Positions 13,125 through 25,040 of a DNA stretch of 64,000 nucleotides are shown piece by piece (within the stretch, counting starts at the first letter, position 1; every line of letters begins with the position of its first letter). The notes under the pieces are model-generated. The model was not told the origin of the DNA, ran no database searches, and saw nothing but the letters and a program-made list of their open reading frames with translations. The translations under genes and the position numbers were made by a program. The DNA is taken from positions 13,557,058-13,621,057 of the forward strand of contig NC_079891.1 in the NCBI RefSeq assembly GCF_024868665.1, in the 5' to 3' direction. The DNA comes from Triplophysa rosa. Its lineage: Eukaryota > Chordata > Actinopteri > Cypriniformes > Nemacheilidae.

Positions 13125-13762
13125 CTCAGTGAGAGCACACATTTAGGATAAAGGAGAGAGAAGCACAGGTCAAATATAACAGATAATAAATTCCTATATG
13201 CAATATTAATTAAGTAAAACTTTAAGATTCTAAAGCAGCCCCCCCGGTCAGGCAGATAGTGCAAAAACAGTATGCAAACGGTGGCGAGGAACCCAAAACT
13301 CTAATCGAGAAAAAAAACCTCAGGAGAACCCAGGCCCAACCAGGGGATTCCAGTTCCCCTCTGGCAAAAGCTGCTGCCTCTGCACAAGCTCCAGAGAACT
13401 TGCACAACAAGGCTAAATAAAATAAATAAACTTAATAATAAAATAAATTATAGTTTAAGATTATCATTAATAATCTAATAGCATTTGAAGTTTTGTGGTG
13501 AAGACATGTCAAGAGACCGCGTCCTTCTTTATCCAGCTCTATCATCTCAGCTCTTGTCAGGTCCCCACTTCCCATTCTCCGCTCTACCATCAGGTCAGGC
13601 CATGAACTGCATCCTGCTCGCTGTGGTAACCTTGGAACAATGAGACAAGACTGGCTGAGAGTAGAGTACTGTTCTGTACTCTTTGATGCAACAAGTACAT
13701 CAGTTGTGTTTTTGGTTCCGGTTGATCTAACTAATGCAGCCTAAACCCTCTGAAGATTTATA

Positions 13763-16726
13763 TTATGGAAGAGTAGTGTATGCAAGATTAAAAAGATGCG
13801 TCTTTAGTCTAGATTTAAACTGACAGAGTGTGTCTGCCTCCCGGACAGTGCAGGGAAGACTATTCCAAAGTTTAGGCGCTAGATAGGAAAAGGATCTACC
13901 ACCTGCACTTGATTTTGAAATTCTAGGTATTACCAACTGACAGGACGCCTGAGAGCGTAATGCACGTGAAGGACTGTAATACAAAAGGAGTTCATTCAAG
14001 TACTGAGGAGCTAAACCATGTAAGGCTTTATAGGTAATAAGCAAGATTTTAAAGTTAACGCGATGCTTTATAGGTAACCAGTGCAAGGTTGACAGAACCG
14101 GGCTAATATGTTCATACTTTTTTGTACGTGTAAGAACTCGAGCTGCCGCGTTTTGGACCAATTGGAGTTTTTGTAATAAGCCTGCAGGGCAACCACCTAA
14201 CAGTGCATTACAGTAATCTAGTCTTGATGTCATGAATGCATGAATTAACTTCTCTGCATCTGAGATTGACAGCATATGACGTAGTTTAGATATATTCTTA
14301 AAATGGAAAAACGCAATTTTACAGGTGTTGGCGACGTGGCTCTCAAATGACAGATTACTATCGAATAGAACGCCAAGATTCTTTGCTGACGACGAGGGTT
14401 TTATGGAACATCCGTCAATAGTTAAACAGTATTCTTGGTTGTTACTTATAGCAGTTTTCGGTCCAATAAGTAACACTTCCGTTTTGTCCGAGTTCAGTAA
14501 TAAAAAGTTGTTACTCATCCAGTTTTTTATATCGACTATGCATTCCATTATTCGATGGAACTGCTGTGTTTCATGAGGCTTCGAGGAAATATAAAGTTGA
14601 GTATCATCAGCATAACAGTGAAAGCTAACTCCGTGTCGCTTTATTATATCTCCTAGAGGTAGCATGTATAATGCGAAGAGCAGAGGCCCTAAGACTGAGC
14701 CCTGTGGTACACCGTACTGGACTTGCGATTTGCGTGACACCTCATTGTTTATTGCTACAAATTGAAAACGGTCGGATAAATAAGATTTAAACCATTTCAA
14801 AGCTATTCCCTTAATGCCGACATAATTTTCGAGTCTATGTAGGAGTGTGCTGTGGTCAATGGTATCGAATGCAGCACTAAGGTCTAGCAGCACCAATAAC
14901 GAGATACAACCTCGGTCAGACGCCAATAGCAGATCATTTGTAACTCTGATCAAAGCAGTCTCTGTACTGTGACATGCTCTAAATCCAGACTGGAATTCTT
15001 CATTGATGTCATTCCTTTGGAGGAAGGAGCATAATTGAGTTGAAACTACTTTTTCCAGAACTTTAGATATGAAAGGTAGATTCGATATAGGCCTGTAGTT
15101 CCTTAGTTCTCTAGGGTCGAGTTGGGGTTTTTTGACAAGGGGCCTTATAACAGCCACCTTATATGCTTTAGGCACATGTCCTAATGTCAGAGATGAGTTA
15201 ATAATACCAAGAAGAGGATCTATAATTTCTGGGAGCATCTCTTTCAGTAGATTTGTAGGTATAGGGTCTAGTATGCATGTTGTTGATTTAGATGATCTAA
15301 TAATTTTAGACAGCTCATCTTGATCTACGGTATAAAATAATTGCATTTTCTCCTTAAGGGCGCTGTAGTTAGTTTGTTCAGCGGGTTTCACTTCTGATTG
15401 CATTGTTATAATTTTTTCTCTAATATCTTGGATTTTATATGTGAAGTAGTTCATAAATTCATCACTGCTATGCTGATATACAGGATCAGAAGTCACTGAC
15501 GATTTATTTTTTGTTAATTTAGCCACCGTGTTAAATAAAAACCTAGGGTTGTGCTGGTTTTCTTCTATTAGTGATGAAAAGTAGGCGGATCTAGAAGTTA
15601 TTAGGGCTTTCCTGTATTTTCGAATACTATCCTTCCATGCTGTACGAAATACCTCTAATTTAGTTTTCTTAAAGTTGCGCTCCATTTTTCGGGCCGCTTT
15701 CTTTAGAGCCTGAGTGTGTTCATTATACCACGGTGTGGGGCTGCCATTTTTAATCTTCTTTAAACGTAGTGGAGCAACTTTGTCTAGCGTTACCGAGAAG
15801 GTGGAATTAAAATTTTCAGTGGTAATGTCAAGATCTTCAACGTTATTTCTCATGATTTGAGACAATTCGGGCAGATTATCGAGAAACGCATCTTTGGTAG
15901 TTGAAGTTATTGTTCTACCATATTTGTAACAATGAGTTTTATTTGCAGCCGTAGGCCAGTGAAGCAAACATAATACCAGATAATGATCCGAAATGTCTTC
16001 ACTCTGCTGAAGGATTTTAACGTCGTCCACATTTATACCGTAAGACAGTATTAAATCTAAAGTATGATTACGAAGGTGAGTGGGTCCTGACACATGTTGA
16101 CTAATGCCCATGGAGTTAAGAGTGTCTTTGAAAGCCATTCCTAAGGCATCTGTAACGTTATCTACGTGGATGTTAAAGTCACCAACGACAAGGAGTCTAT
16201 CTGCGGCCAGTACTAGTTCTGATAAGAACCCACCAAATTCTTTAATAAAATCTGTGTGGTGCCCTGGAGGCCTATATACAATAGCTAGAATCAATTTAAA
16301 AAGTGTTTTATCTTTAGTATTAGGTGTTGAAACATGAAGAACCATGACTTCAAAAGAATTATATTTAGAGTTCGACTTCTGGGAAATGCTAAGAGAGTTA
16401 TTGTAAAGTGCTGCGACACCTCCCCCTCTGCCTTTTAGACGAGGCTCGTGTTTATAATAATAATCTTGGGGGACAGATTCATTTAAAGCAATATAATCAT
16501 CTGGTTTTAGCCATGTTTCTGTCAAACAGAGCATGTCTATTTTATGATCTGTTATCATATCGTTAACAAAAAGTGCTTTATTAGAGAGAGATCTAATATT
16601 TAGCAATCCGAGTCGTAACAGTTGATTATCTGTATTTTGTTCATGTTTAGTTTGTTTAACGTTTATTAAATTACTTTCAAGAGGTTTACGCATTATTTTA
16701 TGTTTGCTAATCCGGGGGACAGACAC
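13763..16726 (-). CDS. LINE L2 ORF2: AP endonuclease plus reverse transcriptase
   Basis: The 987-residue protein drives target-primed reverse transcription. Residues about 38-250 form an apurinic-type endonuclease: N43 in LLNIRS, E70 in LTETW, D183/N185 in GDFNIHVD, D224 in HTLDLI and SDH at 246-248. The reverse transcriptase follows at about 520-800, with D615 in LLDLSAAFD (motif A), GVPQGSVLGPLLF near 672-684 (motif B) and YADD at 705-708 (motif C). The C-terminal blocks SRLDYCNALLGG and LHWLPIKHR are typical of the L2 clade. No key residue is missing and no stop interrupts the frame. The first ATG of the frame was kept as start; the endonuclease begins about 35 residues later. It lies 132 bp after ORF1 on the same strand, presumably on one transcript. 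Confidence 0.93.
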   Translation of the reverse strand: MSVPRISKHKIMRKPLESNLINVKQTKHEQNTDNQLLRLGLLNIRSLSNKALFVNDMITDHKIDMLCLTETWLKPDDYIALNESVPQDYYYKHEPRLKGRGGGVAALYNNSLSISQKSNSKYNSFEVMVLHVSTPNTKDKTLFKLILAIVYRPPGHHTDFIKEFGGFLSELVLAADRLLVVGDFNIHVDNVTDALGMAFKDTLNSMGISQHVSGPTHLRNHTLDLILSYGINVDDVKILQQSEDISDHYLVLCLLHWPTAANKTHCYKYGRTITSTTKDAFLDNLPELSQIMRNNVEDLDITTENFNSTFSVTLDKVAPLRLKKIKNGSPTPWYNEHTQALKKAARKMERNFKKTKLEVFRTAWKDSIRKYRKALITSRSAYFSSLIEENQHNPRFLFNTVAKLTKNKSSVTSDPVYQHSSDEFMNYFTYKIQDIREKIITMQSEVKPAEQTNYSALKEKMQLFYTVDQDELSKIIRSSKSTTCILDPIPTNLLKEMLPEIIDPLLGIINSSLTLGHVPKAYKVAVIRPLVKKPQLDPRELRNYRPISNLPFISKVLEKVVSTQLCSFLQRNDINEEFQSGFRACHSTETALIRVTNDLLLASDRGCISLLVLLDLSAAFDTIDHSTLLHRLENYVGIKGIALKWFKSYLSDRFQFVAINNEVSRKSQVQYGVPQGSVLGPLLFALYMLPLGDIIKRHGVSFHCYADDTQLYISSKPHETQQFHRIMECIVDIKNWMSNNFLLLNSDKTEVLLIGPKTAISNNQEYCLTIDGCSIKPSSSAKNLGVLFDSNLSFESHVANTCKIAFFHFKNISKLRHMLSISDAEKLIHAFMTSRLDYCNALLGGCPAGLLQKLQLVQNAAARVLTRTKKYEHISPVLSTLHWLPIKHRVNFKILLITYKALHGLAPQYLNELLLYYSPSRALRSQASCQLVIPRISKSSAGGRSFSYLAPKLWNSLPCTVREADTLCQFKSRLKTHLFNLAYTTLP

Positions 16727-16858
16727 AGTCTCTATTTTGTGATGTTTGGGAGAACGGATTACTACATGTTGTACATTTTGTGTATTCTGCGACGTGAGAC
16801 GGCAAGCAGACAGTTGGTTAAGCCATACTGTCTGCTCCCTGACCTGGGCCCCAGCGAG

Positions 16859-17728
16859 TCAAGTTTTAGCATTAGCATTAAGACTTTTTGCCATATTTCT
16901 AGACAGGATGGAAGTCCCAGCCCAGGAGGGATGGAGACCATCTCGTTTCAACAGGTCAGGTCTGCCCTCAAAACTCTTCCAGTTATTTATAAAAACTATA
17001 TCATTCTGCAGGCACCACTCAGACAACCAGCCATTTAGTGATGATAATCTGCTATAAATCTCATCACCACGATAAGCAGTGAGGGGGCCAGAGAATATTA
17101 CAGTGTCTGACATCATGCTTGCGAGCTCACACACCTCTTTAATGTTATCTTTTGTGATCTCCGATTGACGGAGTCGAACATCATTTGTGCCGACGTGAAT
17201 GACAATCTTACTGAATTTACGATTAGCCTTAGCCAGCACATTTAAATTTGACTTGATGTCAGGCGCTCTGGCTCCCGGTAAACATTGGACTATGGTGGCT
17301 GGTGCCTCTATGTTAACGTTCCGAACAATAGAATCACCGATAACTAGGGCACTTTCAGCAGGTTTCTCAGTCGGTGCGTCACTGAGCGGGGCAAACCTGT
17401 TCGAGACTGTAATCGGAACGGTCGAGTGATGTTTTGTCCTGCGACTACGCCGTCTCACAGTCACGAAGTTTCCCAGCTGCGGGGGATTTTCAACCGGAAC
17501 CGAGCTGTGTGCGCTAATGTTGCTCGCATCCAAAGTGTTTTCTATCGTCGTTAAACTCTTACTATCCTCAGATAAAGATTGGATGCGAGACTCTAATTCT
17601 AAGATCTTCTCTGTCAGCCTAACTATTTCCCTGCATTTATCGCATATAAAGCCCTCGCAGCTGACAGAGAAGGCTAAGCTAAACATATGACATGAGGTGC
17701 AAGTAACAATAATAGGAATAGAAGCCAT
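16859..17728 (-). CDS. LINE L2 ORF1: zinc-binding, coiled-coil, SGNH esterase-like protein
   Basis: The 289-residue frame begins with a cysteine cluster (C10-x2-C13, C24, C29-x2-C32) that looks like a small zinc-binding module. A heptad-rich helix follows (about 34-60, EIVRLTEKILELESRI). Residues 128-289 carry SGNH/GDSL hydrolase blocks: GDS with S133, an HVGTND block with N182, and DGLHP with D263 and H266. Esterase-type ORF1 proteins are known in CR1/L2-group LINEs, where ORF1 is thought to bind RNA or assist the particle; what the esterase does is unknown. Basic residues at 92-100 (VRRRSRRTK) could bind nucleic acid. The catalytic set appears intact. Confidence 0.88.
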   Translation of the reverse strand: MASIPIIVTCTSCHMFSLAFSVSCEGFICDKCREIVRLTEKILELESRIQSLSEDSKSLTTIENTLDASNISAHSSVPVENPPQLGNFVTVRRRSRRTKHHSTVPITVSNRFAPLSDAPTEKPAESALVIGDSIVRNVNIEAPATIVQCLPGARAPDIKSNLNVLAKANRKFSKIVIHVGTNDVRLRQSEITKDNIKEVCELASMMSDTVIFSGPLTAYRGDEIYSRLSSLNGWLSEWCLQNDIVFINNWKSFEGRPDLLKRDGLHPSWAGTSILSRNMAKSLNANAKT

Positions 17729-18100
17729 AACTCACCGGATTTGAAGTGCAATTCCAACTTACCAAGGTTGCTCGATGGATCGTAGTATACTCGCTTAAAA
17801 AGAGAAACAGTTAGCACACAAGACAAACCAGAGGCAAGATGATATTCCACAGTGTGAACAGAAAGCAAGCTAACACGCTATTGCTATGCTAACGGCGTTA
17901 AGTTAACTATCACTTTTGGTTTAGACTCTTCCAAGTAAATAACAGGAACAGGGTTATTGAGATATCAGGATAAGTTAGCAACGACAATAATAATTAACGA
18001 AAATAAAATACAATAATATTAGAGCGAAGTGATAAGAGCACTGATACAAACAAGCTGCCGGCAGCGATGCAGGAAACAGGAAGCAATGCCAACGGAAGTA

Positions 18101-18380
18101 CTGGTTGAACATCCTTCCTAACTCAGTCCGGTCAAACACATCTCTCACAACATTCAAAAAACTACTTAAAACCCATCTCTTCTGTGACTACTTGACAGAA
18201 AAATAAAAAAACACTAACCCCTCTCTTTCTCTCAACAGGTATTGGTCTAGCTTTTGTTGAAACTAGTAACTTTGTATAAGCACCTATTGTATTATTGCTC
18301 CTGTATGACATATCGCTTATTGCTCCCTGAACTCTCTGTAAGTCGCTTTGGATTAAAGCGTCTACTAAATGTAAATGTAA
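18101..18380 (+). mobile_element. L2-like LINE fragment, right half of the split copy
   Basis: It resumes the copy interrupted at 12836, with sequence parallel to 7930-8216: CTCAGTCCGGTCAA, CTCTGTAAGTCGCTTTGG and a terminal TAAATG repeat. It provides an unambiguous pre-insertion site for the full-length L2. Confidence 0.88.
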
Positions 18381-20459
18381 ATATGTATCACTGGTGTGTG
18401 ATTTAGGACTTATCATTCATCATTTGTGTCATTGTGCTCTTTAAAAAAAAAATAAGCGGTCTTCAATTCTAATTCCATCATTCACCTCTTGCAATCCGGG
18501 GCACATGGAGTAGATGAATGTAAGCTGATGAAAGTTGCTGAGGTGGGTATCAGCTGGCCCCCAGCTGTTCACATAGGCTTCTAGTAGAACTTTCATAATT
18601 ACCCCCTGCATACAGCTACGCTCAAGGTGTATCACATCTGCACGTGTGCTGATCTGTCACCAGGCCTGGTCTATCTTTCATCTGGCCAAACAAAGCAGGA
18701 GAATCAGAAAGCCCAGGTGTCCATTCCAAGGCCAGCTGTGTATTTTTTTTTCTTTTTTACTCATTCCTTTCTTCTCCTATATTTCAGATGTGAGAAGTTG
18801 TTGTGTGTCCTAATACATTTGATAGCAGTTTATCAAATGGTCATAGCTGTCATAGTATTCTGCATGTTACTTGCAAATAATTCAAGCTTATCTTGGTTTT
18901 CTTATCATAGACATGATGTGATACAGAGTCATAGCAATGCTTTGTTTATTTTGGGCTTTGTAAAGACAATTAATTGCTGTAATGTCCTTTACTTGCAGTT
19001 GCCTTGCAAACTATGTCTGATATCAGCCAAATTGCTCCCACAGCACTAAAGAATATGTATCGTGAAATAATCATTTCTGGAAAAAAGGATGTGTACTTTC
19101 AGCCAAAAGCAATAAGAAAGTCTGCAATATTAATTTGATGTATATATTCAGTATGTGAAAGTGACTCGGAATAAAGTAAACAAAATATAGATTGATGCTC
19201 TAGCCTCTGCTTTGTATAATGAAATAACGTCTGGATAGTGCCATTGGTTTCTGACACGTTTAGGCAACGGGTGAAACTGTGATTATGACCATAAAGATCA
19301 AATTTTACCCCCGATAAAATTCTGGCAGTGTTGATGAGATACAGTCCTACGACAGTCTATGAGGTAAAACTCTGGACAAGTCTTCTCTGTTTTAAGTCTT
19401 TACTGTACATTATGACAACTAAGATTCCACAGTGACATGGCTTTTAACTGGGATCATGTTCGTACAGTGTGACGGCCAGCAACAATCGTGCAATATTTTA
19501 GCTGCGAAACTGGAGTGTTATGGTGTACACTAATGTGATGGGTTTATTCAGGAATGCTACTCACAACCAACTATTATCATGAAACCAGATTATCGTGAGC
19601 CATCTTAATATTTCTTAAGCTGTAATATTTTCCCAAGGATGCCTTTCACCTGAATATTACATATTTAATATGGTCCTCTGTCAATTAAATGATAGGGTCA
19701 CATTTGCAACCCTATAACTTTAGCCCCAAATTAAGGTGGGACGAGTCAGGGCAAGTTGACTATTCCTGCCATGAATTAGAGAACGCAATTTTTTCACAGA
19801 AAAATGTGTAGTGCATGATGGGCACAGACTTCAGTTTTTACTTTTAATATTTTTTTGAAGGACGTTTTTTGATATTTTGAAAATCTTGTCATTTTTATGC
19901 TCCTTGTTACAAAATTGTAAATTATAGGTAAAAAATATTAATTTGTGCTAACCTTGCCAAAACTACTAAATAAGACGTTTTAGTGACTTTTTATCATATA
20001 TGTTTATATGTATATGTCTATGGCTGTGTCACTAAGATTTCCCAGACAAATTTCCCAAACATGGCTTGTATGGGTGTCTTGTTTAGAGCATCCAAACAGA
20101 TCTGTTCTGCAAACAGCATGTGCTGAAAGCATGTGTCATTCAAGCCATTTTTGTCAACTGTCTAAATGTAAAGAATTAAGAAAATTATTGGGATTTTTTT
20201 TATGTATTTACACAAATGTTTGTGTTAAATGATTTATATATAAATATACGTACCATTGAGCATTTACTGCCCAGGACCCAGAAAAAGTAGACATTCAATT
20301 GGTAGTCTTTGTGTGTGCACATTTTGGAAATCCTAAGTACTACTGTGTACTATAAAGTAGACATTGCAAATCATCAGCCCAGGAAAACTGTTTGATTTTG
20401 AATGTCCCACAGAAGGTTTTAATATAGTGCACATTTGAAGAGGTGAATTGGGAAATGCA
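18381..20459. other. Gene-free interval
   Basis: There is no supported gene. The 140-codon open frame at 18627-19049 is hydrophobic and AT-driven, without a recognisable domain; I treat it as chance. Confidence 0.4.
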
Positions 20460-21755
20460 CACTCTAAAAAATCCTGGGTTACTTTTTCTACCCAAATGCT
20501 GGGTTGAGCCATTTTGGGTCTTTTGGGGGGGTTATTTTGTCAGTCCTGTGTAGTTTTTGTAGTTCTGTGTAACCCAAATGCTGGGTTATGCTCTGGGTCA
20601 TTTTCGCTGAGAGTTGAATTAATGCACCCCCACCCAGACGCATTAACCCAGCTCATTGGGTCAAATCAACTTGAAGGCGATAGGCAGAAAAGCTGCATAT
20701 TATTTCCTTTATTTAGTCACTAAATGTATTTTTAAGAGTTATTTAGACGAGAATGTACTGTATGCGTTTAAAGTTCAAATCTGTAGTCGGTTAATAAGAT
20801 AGCGTCTGTTTAAAGTTCCAGTCAGTGAAATCTAACGGCAAGGTTGCGAATTGCAACCAACCGCTCACTCCACCCCTCCCATTCGAAACATTACAACCTC
20901 TGACAGAACATGGCGAATTATATGCGAGGGCACCCTCGCATATAATGTAGATAGATGTAGATGTATGTAGATAGAAATAGCTCGTTCTAAGGTAACGCTT
21001 CATTGTGTAAGCTCTTTATACATCTCTGAAGACTTAGTTGTGTATATTATATTGCATTTCTATCAATAGATCCTCCAAAAACTTACACAGCTTGGATGTT
21101 TTCGGAGACGTGAGCTACAGGGAACCACCGAGTTCTCGGCGCTCATGTATCCCGCCTACGCAATCTCACCTCGCAAGTCCTTCTGAAATTCACCGCTGGC
21201 TCTGATATCTGTAACGTTAGCAGGTAAGCTAGTTTTGAAATAGTATTAATTTTGGGCATATATATTTGGTTTCATGAATCTATTCTTTGTTTTTTTGCAA
21301 ATCACTTTTGACTGAGGGCAAAGTTAATTTTCATAACTTTATATTTTTTATTTAACTTTGTACCGCTGACTTTTGACTTTTTTGCACATATATTGCCTGA
21401 ATCATTTAAAGTTTATGACTTGTGTGTAAATGTGTATAATGTACTTAAAATAATTAGAAAAAATAAAGCTAATACAATGTTCATCATTTGTTTATCATGT
21501 GATTTATTTAACTTTAAAAGATTATCTTATAAGGAATACAAAAAAACATTTGAAAATATAACCCATTAATGAAATCAAATTAACCCAGTATTTTTGTAAG
21601 AAATAACCCATTTTTGGGTCGAAAAACAACCCATTTCCTGGGTTAAAATTAATAACCCAACTTCTTGGGTTAGTTTAACCCCAAATGTGTTCTGTCCTAT
21701 ATTTACCCAGCAGCTGGGTTAACCAAGTTGAAACAACCCAATGTTTTTTAGAGTG
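20460..21755. mobile_element. Non-autonomous DNA transposon with TGGGTT-rich ends
   Basis: The left end CACTCTAAAAAATCCTGGGT and the right end (GTTTTTTAGAGTG) are inverted, and both subterminal zones are packed with TGGGTTA / TAACCCA motifs (20480-20660 and 21560-21745). Interior sequence at about 20820-21230 is different and more GC-rich. TGCA occurs at both borders (20456-20459; 21754-21757 overlapping the end), so the exact target duplication is ambiguous. There is no transposase frame. The dense TGGGTTA motifs may be binding sites for a transposase (inference). Confidence 0.72.
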
Positions 21756-24700
21756 CATGTAAAGGACTATGCGTCCCAAACCCCAAGTTCTCATGAATGG
21801 GCAATGTTCCTTTTTAAGTGAGAGCTGTGAACTACTCCCTGTTTAAACAGAAAGCCACCTAGGCCTATTTCATGTGCTGTACGACAAGGTGTCATTGATG
21901 TAGCAAAACAGATGATTCTCCCATTCGCTAGATTAAGCCTAACCCCACATGCTCAACTTTAACCTCATAAAATGAACCTGGCTACTCATTAGTAAATGTA
22001 ACATCTGCACTAGGTAAGATGACCCCATCATAATGACAGACGTGCAGCCAAATGAAAGAAATAGTGTGCTGCCACTGTGGAATGGGGTGACCAGAGAGAG
22101 AACAAGTTAATAGTCTAGCACCTCCAGACAACATAATAGTTCAAATGAAGCTGCTATCAATCACCCAAACCTTCTCTACCATTAGAAATGCAGGGTATCT
22201 CATCTCTTTAGCACTTGGAGAAAGTCCTATTGGTCACAGGTTGTGCACCTTTGTGTGGAACTTGGTAAAATATGTTTTCAGATCGAAACAGATTGATACA
22301 GATCAAGGCAATATTCTTTACGTCGTCCAGAAACGCTCAGAGAGAAGAAGAACAACAGTACAACAGCACAACAGCCTATATTGCTCCAGACTGATTTATT
22401 TAATAAAATAAGGAGCAGCAGTTTGGTAGCTGGGTCAAAATGCCTTTAACTCAATCAGCACACAATACTTGAGCCTTCTTATTTTATTATAATGTTCTCC
22501 TCAATGTCAAACACTGCACAAAAACAATCCAAAAGATGTATTTTTGGCTCAGGTCAAACGCATTGAAGACACTAAACTGTGGGAACATCACAAGTTTGAC
22601 ATGGAAATATGTGATATGCGCTAAATTGAGTTGTTTTGAGTTTCTCTGAGGCTTTGGTCCAATAAACTGATAAACAAAATCAGTCATGCACCTAATGATT
22701 TGATGCTTACAAACCTCTTCAGTATGTGAAAAAATTAAAAGTCCTTGATTTCCTTTATTCCCGATTACATTCTTATAGTCAGTTCAAAACCAAAATGCAT
22801 GGTCTAATGGCCAATAGTGAGAAATAACCAGAATAAAAAACCTTGATGCCATGATTATAGAAATGCCAAACTGTTAGGAGCAAATACTATGTTGGATCAG
22901 TTTCTACTTCACTTTGAATATGAGAGGATTCAATGCTTCATTTAACTCACACAACTGCCCATGTATGGCAATCGCTTAGAACTGAACTAAAATGAGCAAA
23001 GAATATTCTGCATTCTCCCCATATGGAATGAAGCAGTCATGATTTGGATACCTGTTGCTCTCTTTGTTCATTTATAAGATATGCACATGAGCTCATAGAA
23101 ATGTATTCAATAAACTGAATTCTACCATACATGGTAAAGTGGTCAATAGACTCTCATGTTGTCTAGTTAAAGCTCTGCCAAATGTTAAATCCAAAACGAA
23201 AGGTCCGGTGGGAGAGTGATTTATTATGGTGAGAACACTGGTCAGGTAACACATAATGTCAGTCACTAATTCAAGGTGTTTCTCTAAGATGAGTAGGTGC
23301 CTAATGAAACAGAACACCACACATGAGCAGCCAGGCAACAGTGTCATTAACTTGCATTCTCAACATGTTCCACTCAAGTAAAGCTATGATTACCAGAGGA
23401 AGGAAAGCCAATCACAAACTGTAAATAATGTGAAATGTCCAAATCTCCTCTTCTGGTACCTCCTTCACATAAAGTCCTAACACTGAGGAAACTGTTACCT
23501 TTCATACTATAAGTTGTATAGTTTAATACATGCTTTGGTTTTAGCAGAAACCATTTTTAACAAAACAAAAAAAGGATTGCAGCATTAACATCTCTAAAAC
23601 AGTTAAACCTGCCAGTCATATTTAGAAACCATATTTGAGCTTTTAGGAAAACACTCTTAGTGAGTCAGAAAATGTTTGAACCACCCATTACATATGATAG
23701 TTGTTGTATGCTTGTGGGCGCTCGTGCACAACTGTTAATGTGTGCACACATTCCAGTAAATCAATGGGAAACCTATTTTCGTGGGTTACTTCATCTGTTT
23801 GCGGAAATGCTGACTCACTGTCTCACAAAGATTCTGTGCACTCTCATAGGCATCAAATTAAACATCCTCCATAAATGAGTTTTCTCCTCAAATATATAAT
23901 TTAACTACAAACAGACAACATCATAAGACATAAAACAAGTTGTCATTTATGTTGAGCATAGTGGTCTGTGATTTCTTAAGATGAGCATTTAAAATTAGTC
24001 ACACAAATTAAGTTTAAAAAAGAAAGAGAGCTGCTAGGACAGAAATCACATATGTCTCCAAAATAAAAGATAAAGAACTATCGTCACCTGAGAAAAACCA
24101 AGAACAATCCAGACACTATGGTCATAGGACAGGTCCATGGGAGGCACCAGAGAGGATAGATGCTATTGAGAGACTCTTGAAACCAAAGCCATTCTCGAGA
24201 GCAGTTAAAGTTTCCGTTTCACTCATATATAAAATAACCTACATTAATCCAAGGATTTTATTAATTTGACTTGACCACCATTTATTTGTACGTTTAAGAT
24301 AAGTAACACTAGTAAGTCAAATGTGTCATTTTTTAGGGGCGTGTTGCATAAAATGATTGCAGAAAGGAAAATACCAGTAGTTTAATGAATAGGCTTCAGT
24401 TCCAGGTAGTGCTTCTGTTTGCAATCTCCCAACTTAAACTCACTTGACTACTAAAGCTAATGAAGTGGCAGAAGTGCATCCACGATGCTCTGAATCTTAT
24501 CGTTAGAATGCAGAGCATGTGTCCTTTGATAAGCATTGATAACCTCTGCTTCCTCATATACAGTGGAGACTCCAGGGTGCTGACAGGCAGCACACATCAC
24601 AGAACTGATGAGGAGTCACTGTCCTGTCTGCTCCTCCCCCAGTGAACAGTGACACCTGTTAGAAGCTCCATATTTAAGCTTTTCCGGTCGAGCGTATTCT

Positions 24701-24790
24701 TGCACGAAAGTTCGTCCAGTAGTCCACTGGCCCTCCAGTAGTCAGGGCCAGTGGCACTGTGAAGGTGACCTTGTATCTGTTCTTGTGGTT
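21756..24790. other. Gene-free interval
   Basis: About 3 kb of AT-rich DNA. I found no exon-like frame with family similarity, no RNA gene and no clear repeat boundary. Confidence 0.4.
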
Positions 24791-24809
24791 AATGCACCGA
24801 TTTACGGAG

Positions 24810-25040
24810 ATATCCAACACAATGTCACGGCAAAAACGTAACTTTTACAATGTAATTTTGGCTAATTCATATGAATTCGTACGATCTCATTCGTATATTT
24901 TAGTACGATTTGCTTTTGTGCCAGTGACGTTAGGGGCAGGGTTAGGGGTGGGGCTTCAGTATTGATCTTTTTCTAGTAATCGTAAATTTTTGTACAATTC
25001 ACAATGTACGAATTCATATGAATAAGTATTGTGTAATGTA
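24810..25040. repeat. Palindromic MITE-like repeat
   Basis: The left part contains ATTCATATGAATTCGTACGA and the right part contains TACGAATTCATATGAAT, inverted around a GC-richer centre with GTTAGGGGCAGGGTTAGG near 24930-24945. This is a typical teleost miniature inverted element; boundaries are approximate and no target duplication was established. Confidence 0.55.

Larger units (their letters stand above)
12837..18100 (-). mobile_element. Apparently full-length L2-clade LINE
   Basis: The 5.26-kb minus-strand element contains a 5' leader (about 17729-18100), an intact ORF1, a 132-bp spacer, an intact ORF2, and a roughly 925-bp 3' UTR. In plus orientation the 3' end is ACTCAACTCAACTCAACTTT, i.e. 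a short GAGTT-type tail, preceded by AAAGCGCTATATAAATAAAG in element sense. It interrupts an older L2-like fragment cleanly (12836/18101) with no obvious target duplication beyond possibly one base. Both ORFs lack stops and keep catalytic motifs, so this copy looks young and potentially competent (inference). A CA microsatellite lies in its 3' UTR. Confidence 0.9.

Noticed and set aside
12781..13264. Thr/His-rich and Val/Cys-rich open frames
   Set aside because: Translation of the CA microsatellite in the L2 3' UTR.
18627..19049. 140-codon hydrophobic open frame as a possible gene
   Set aside because: Composition is AT-driven, with no signal, domain, or splice structure; length alone is not convincing.
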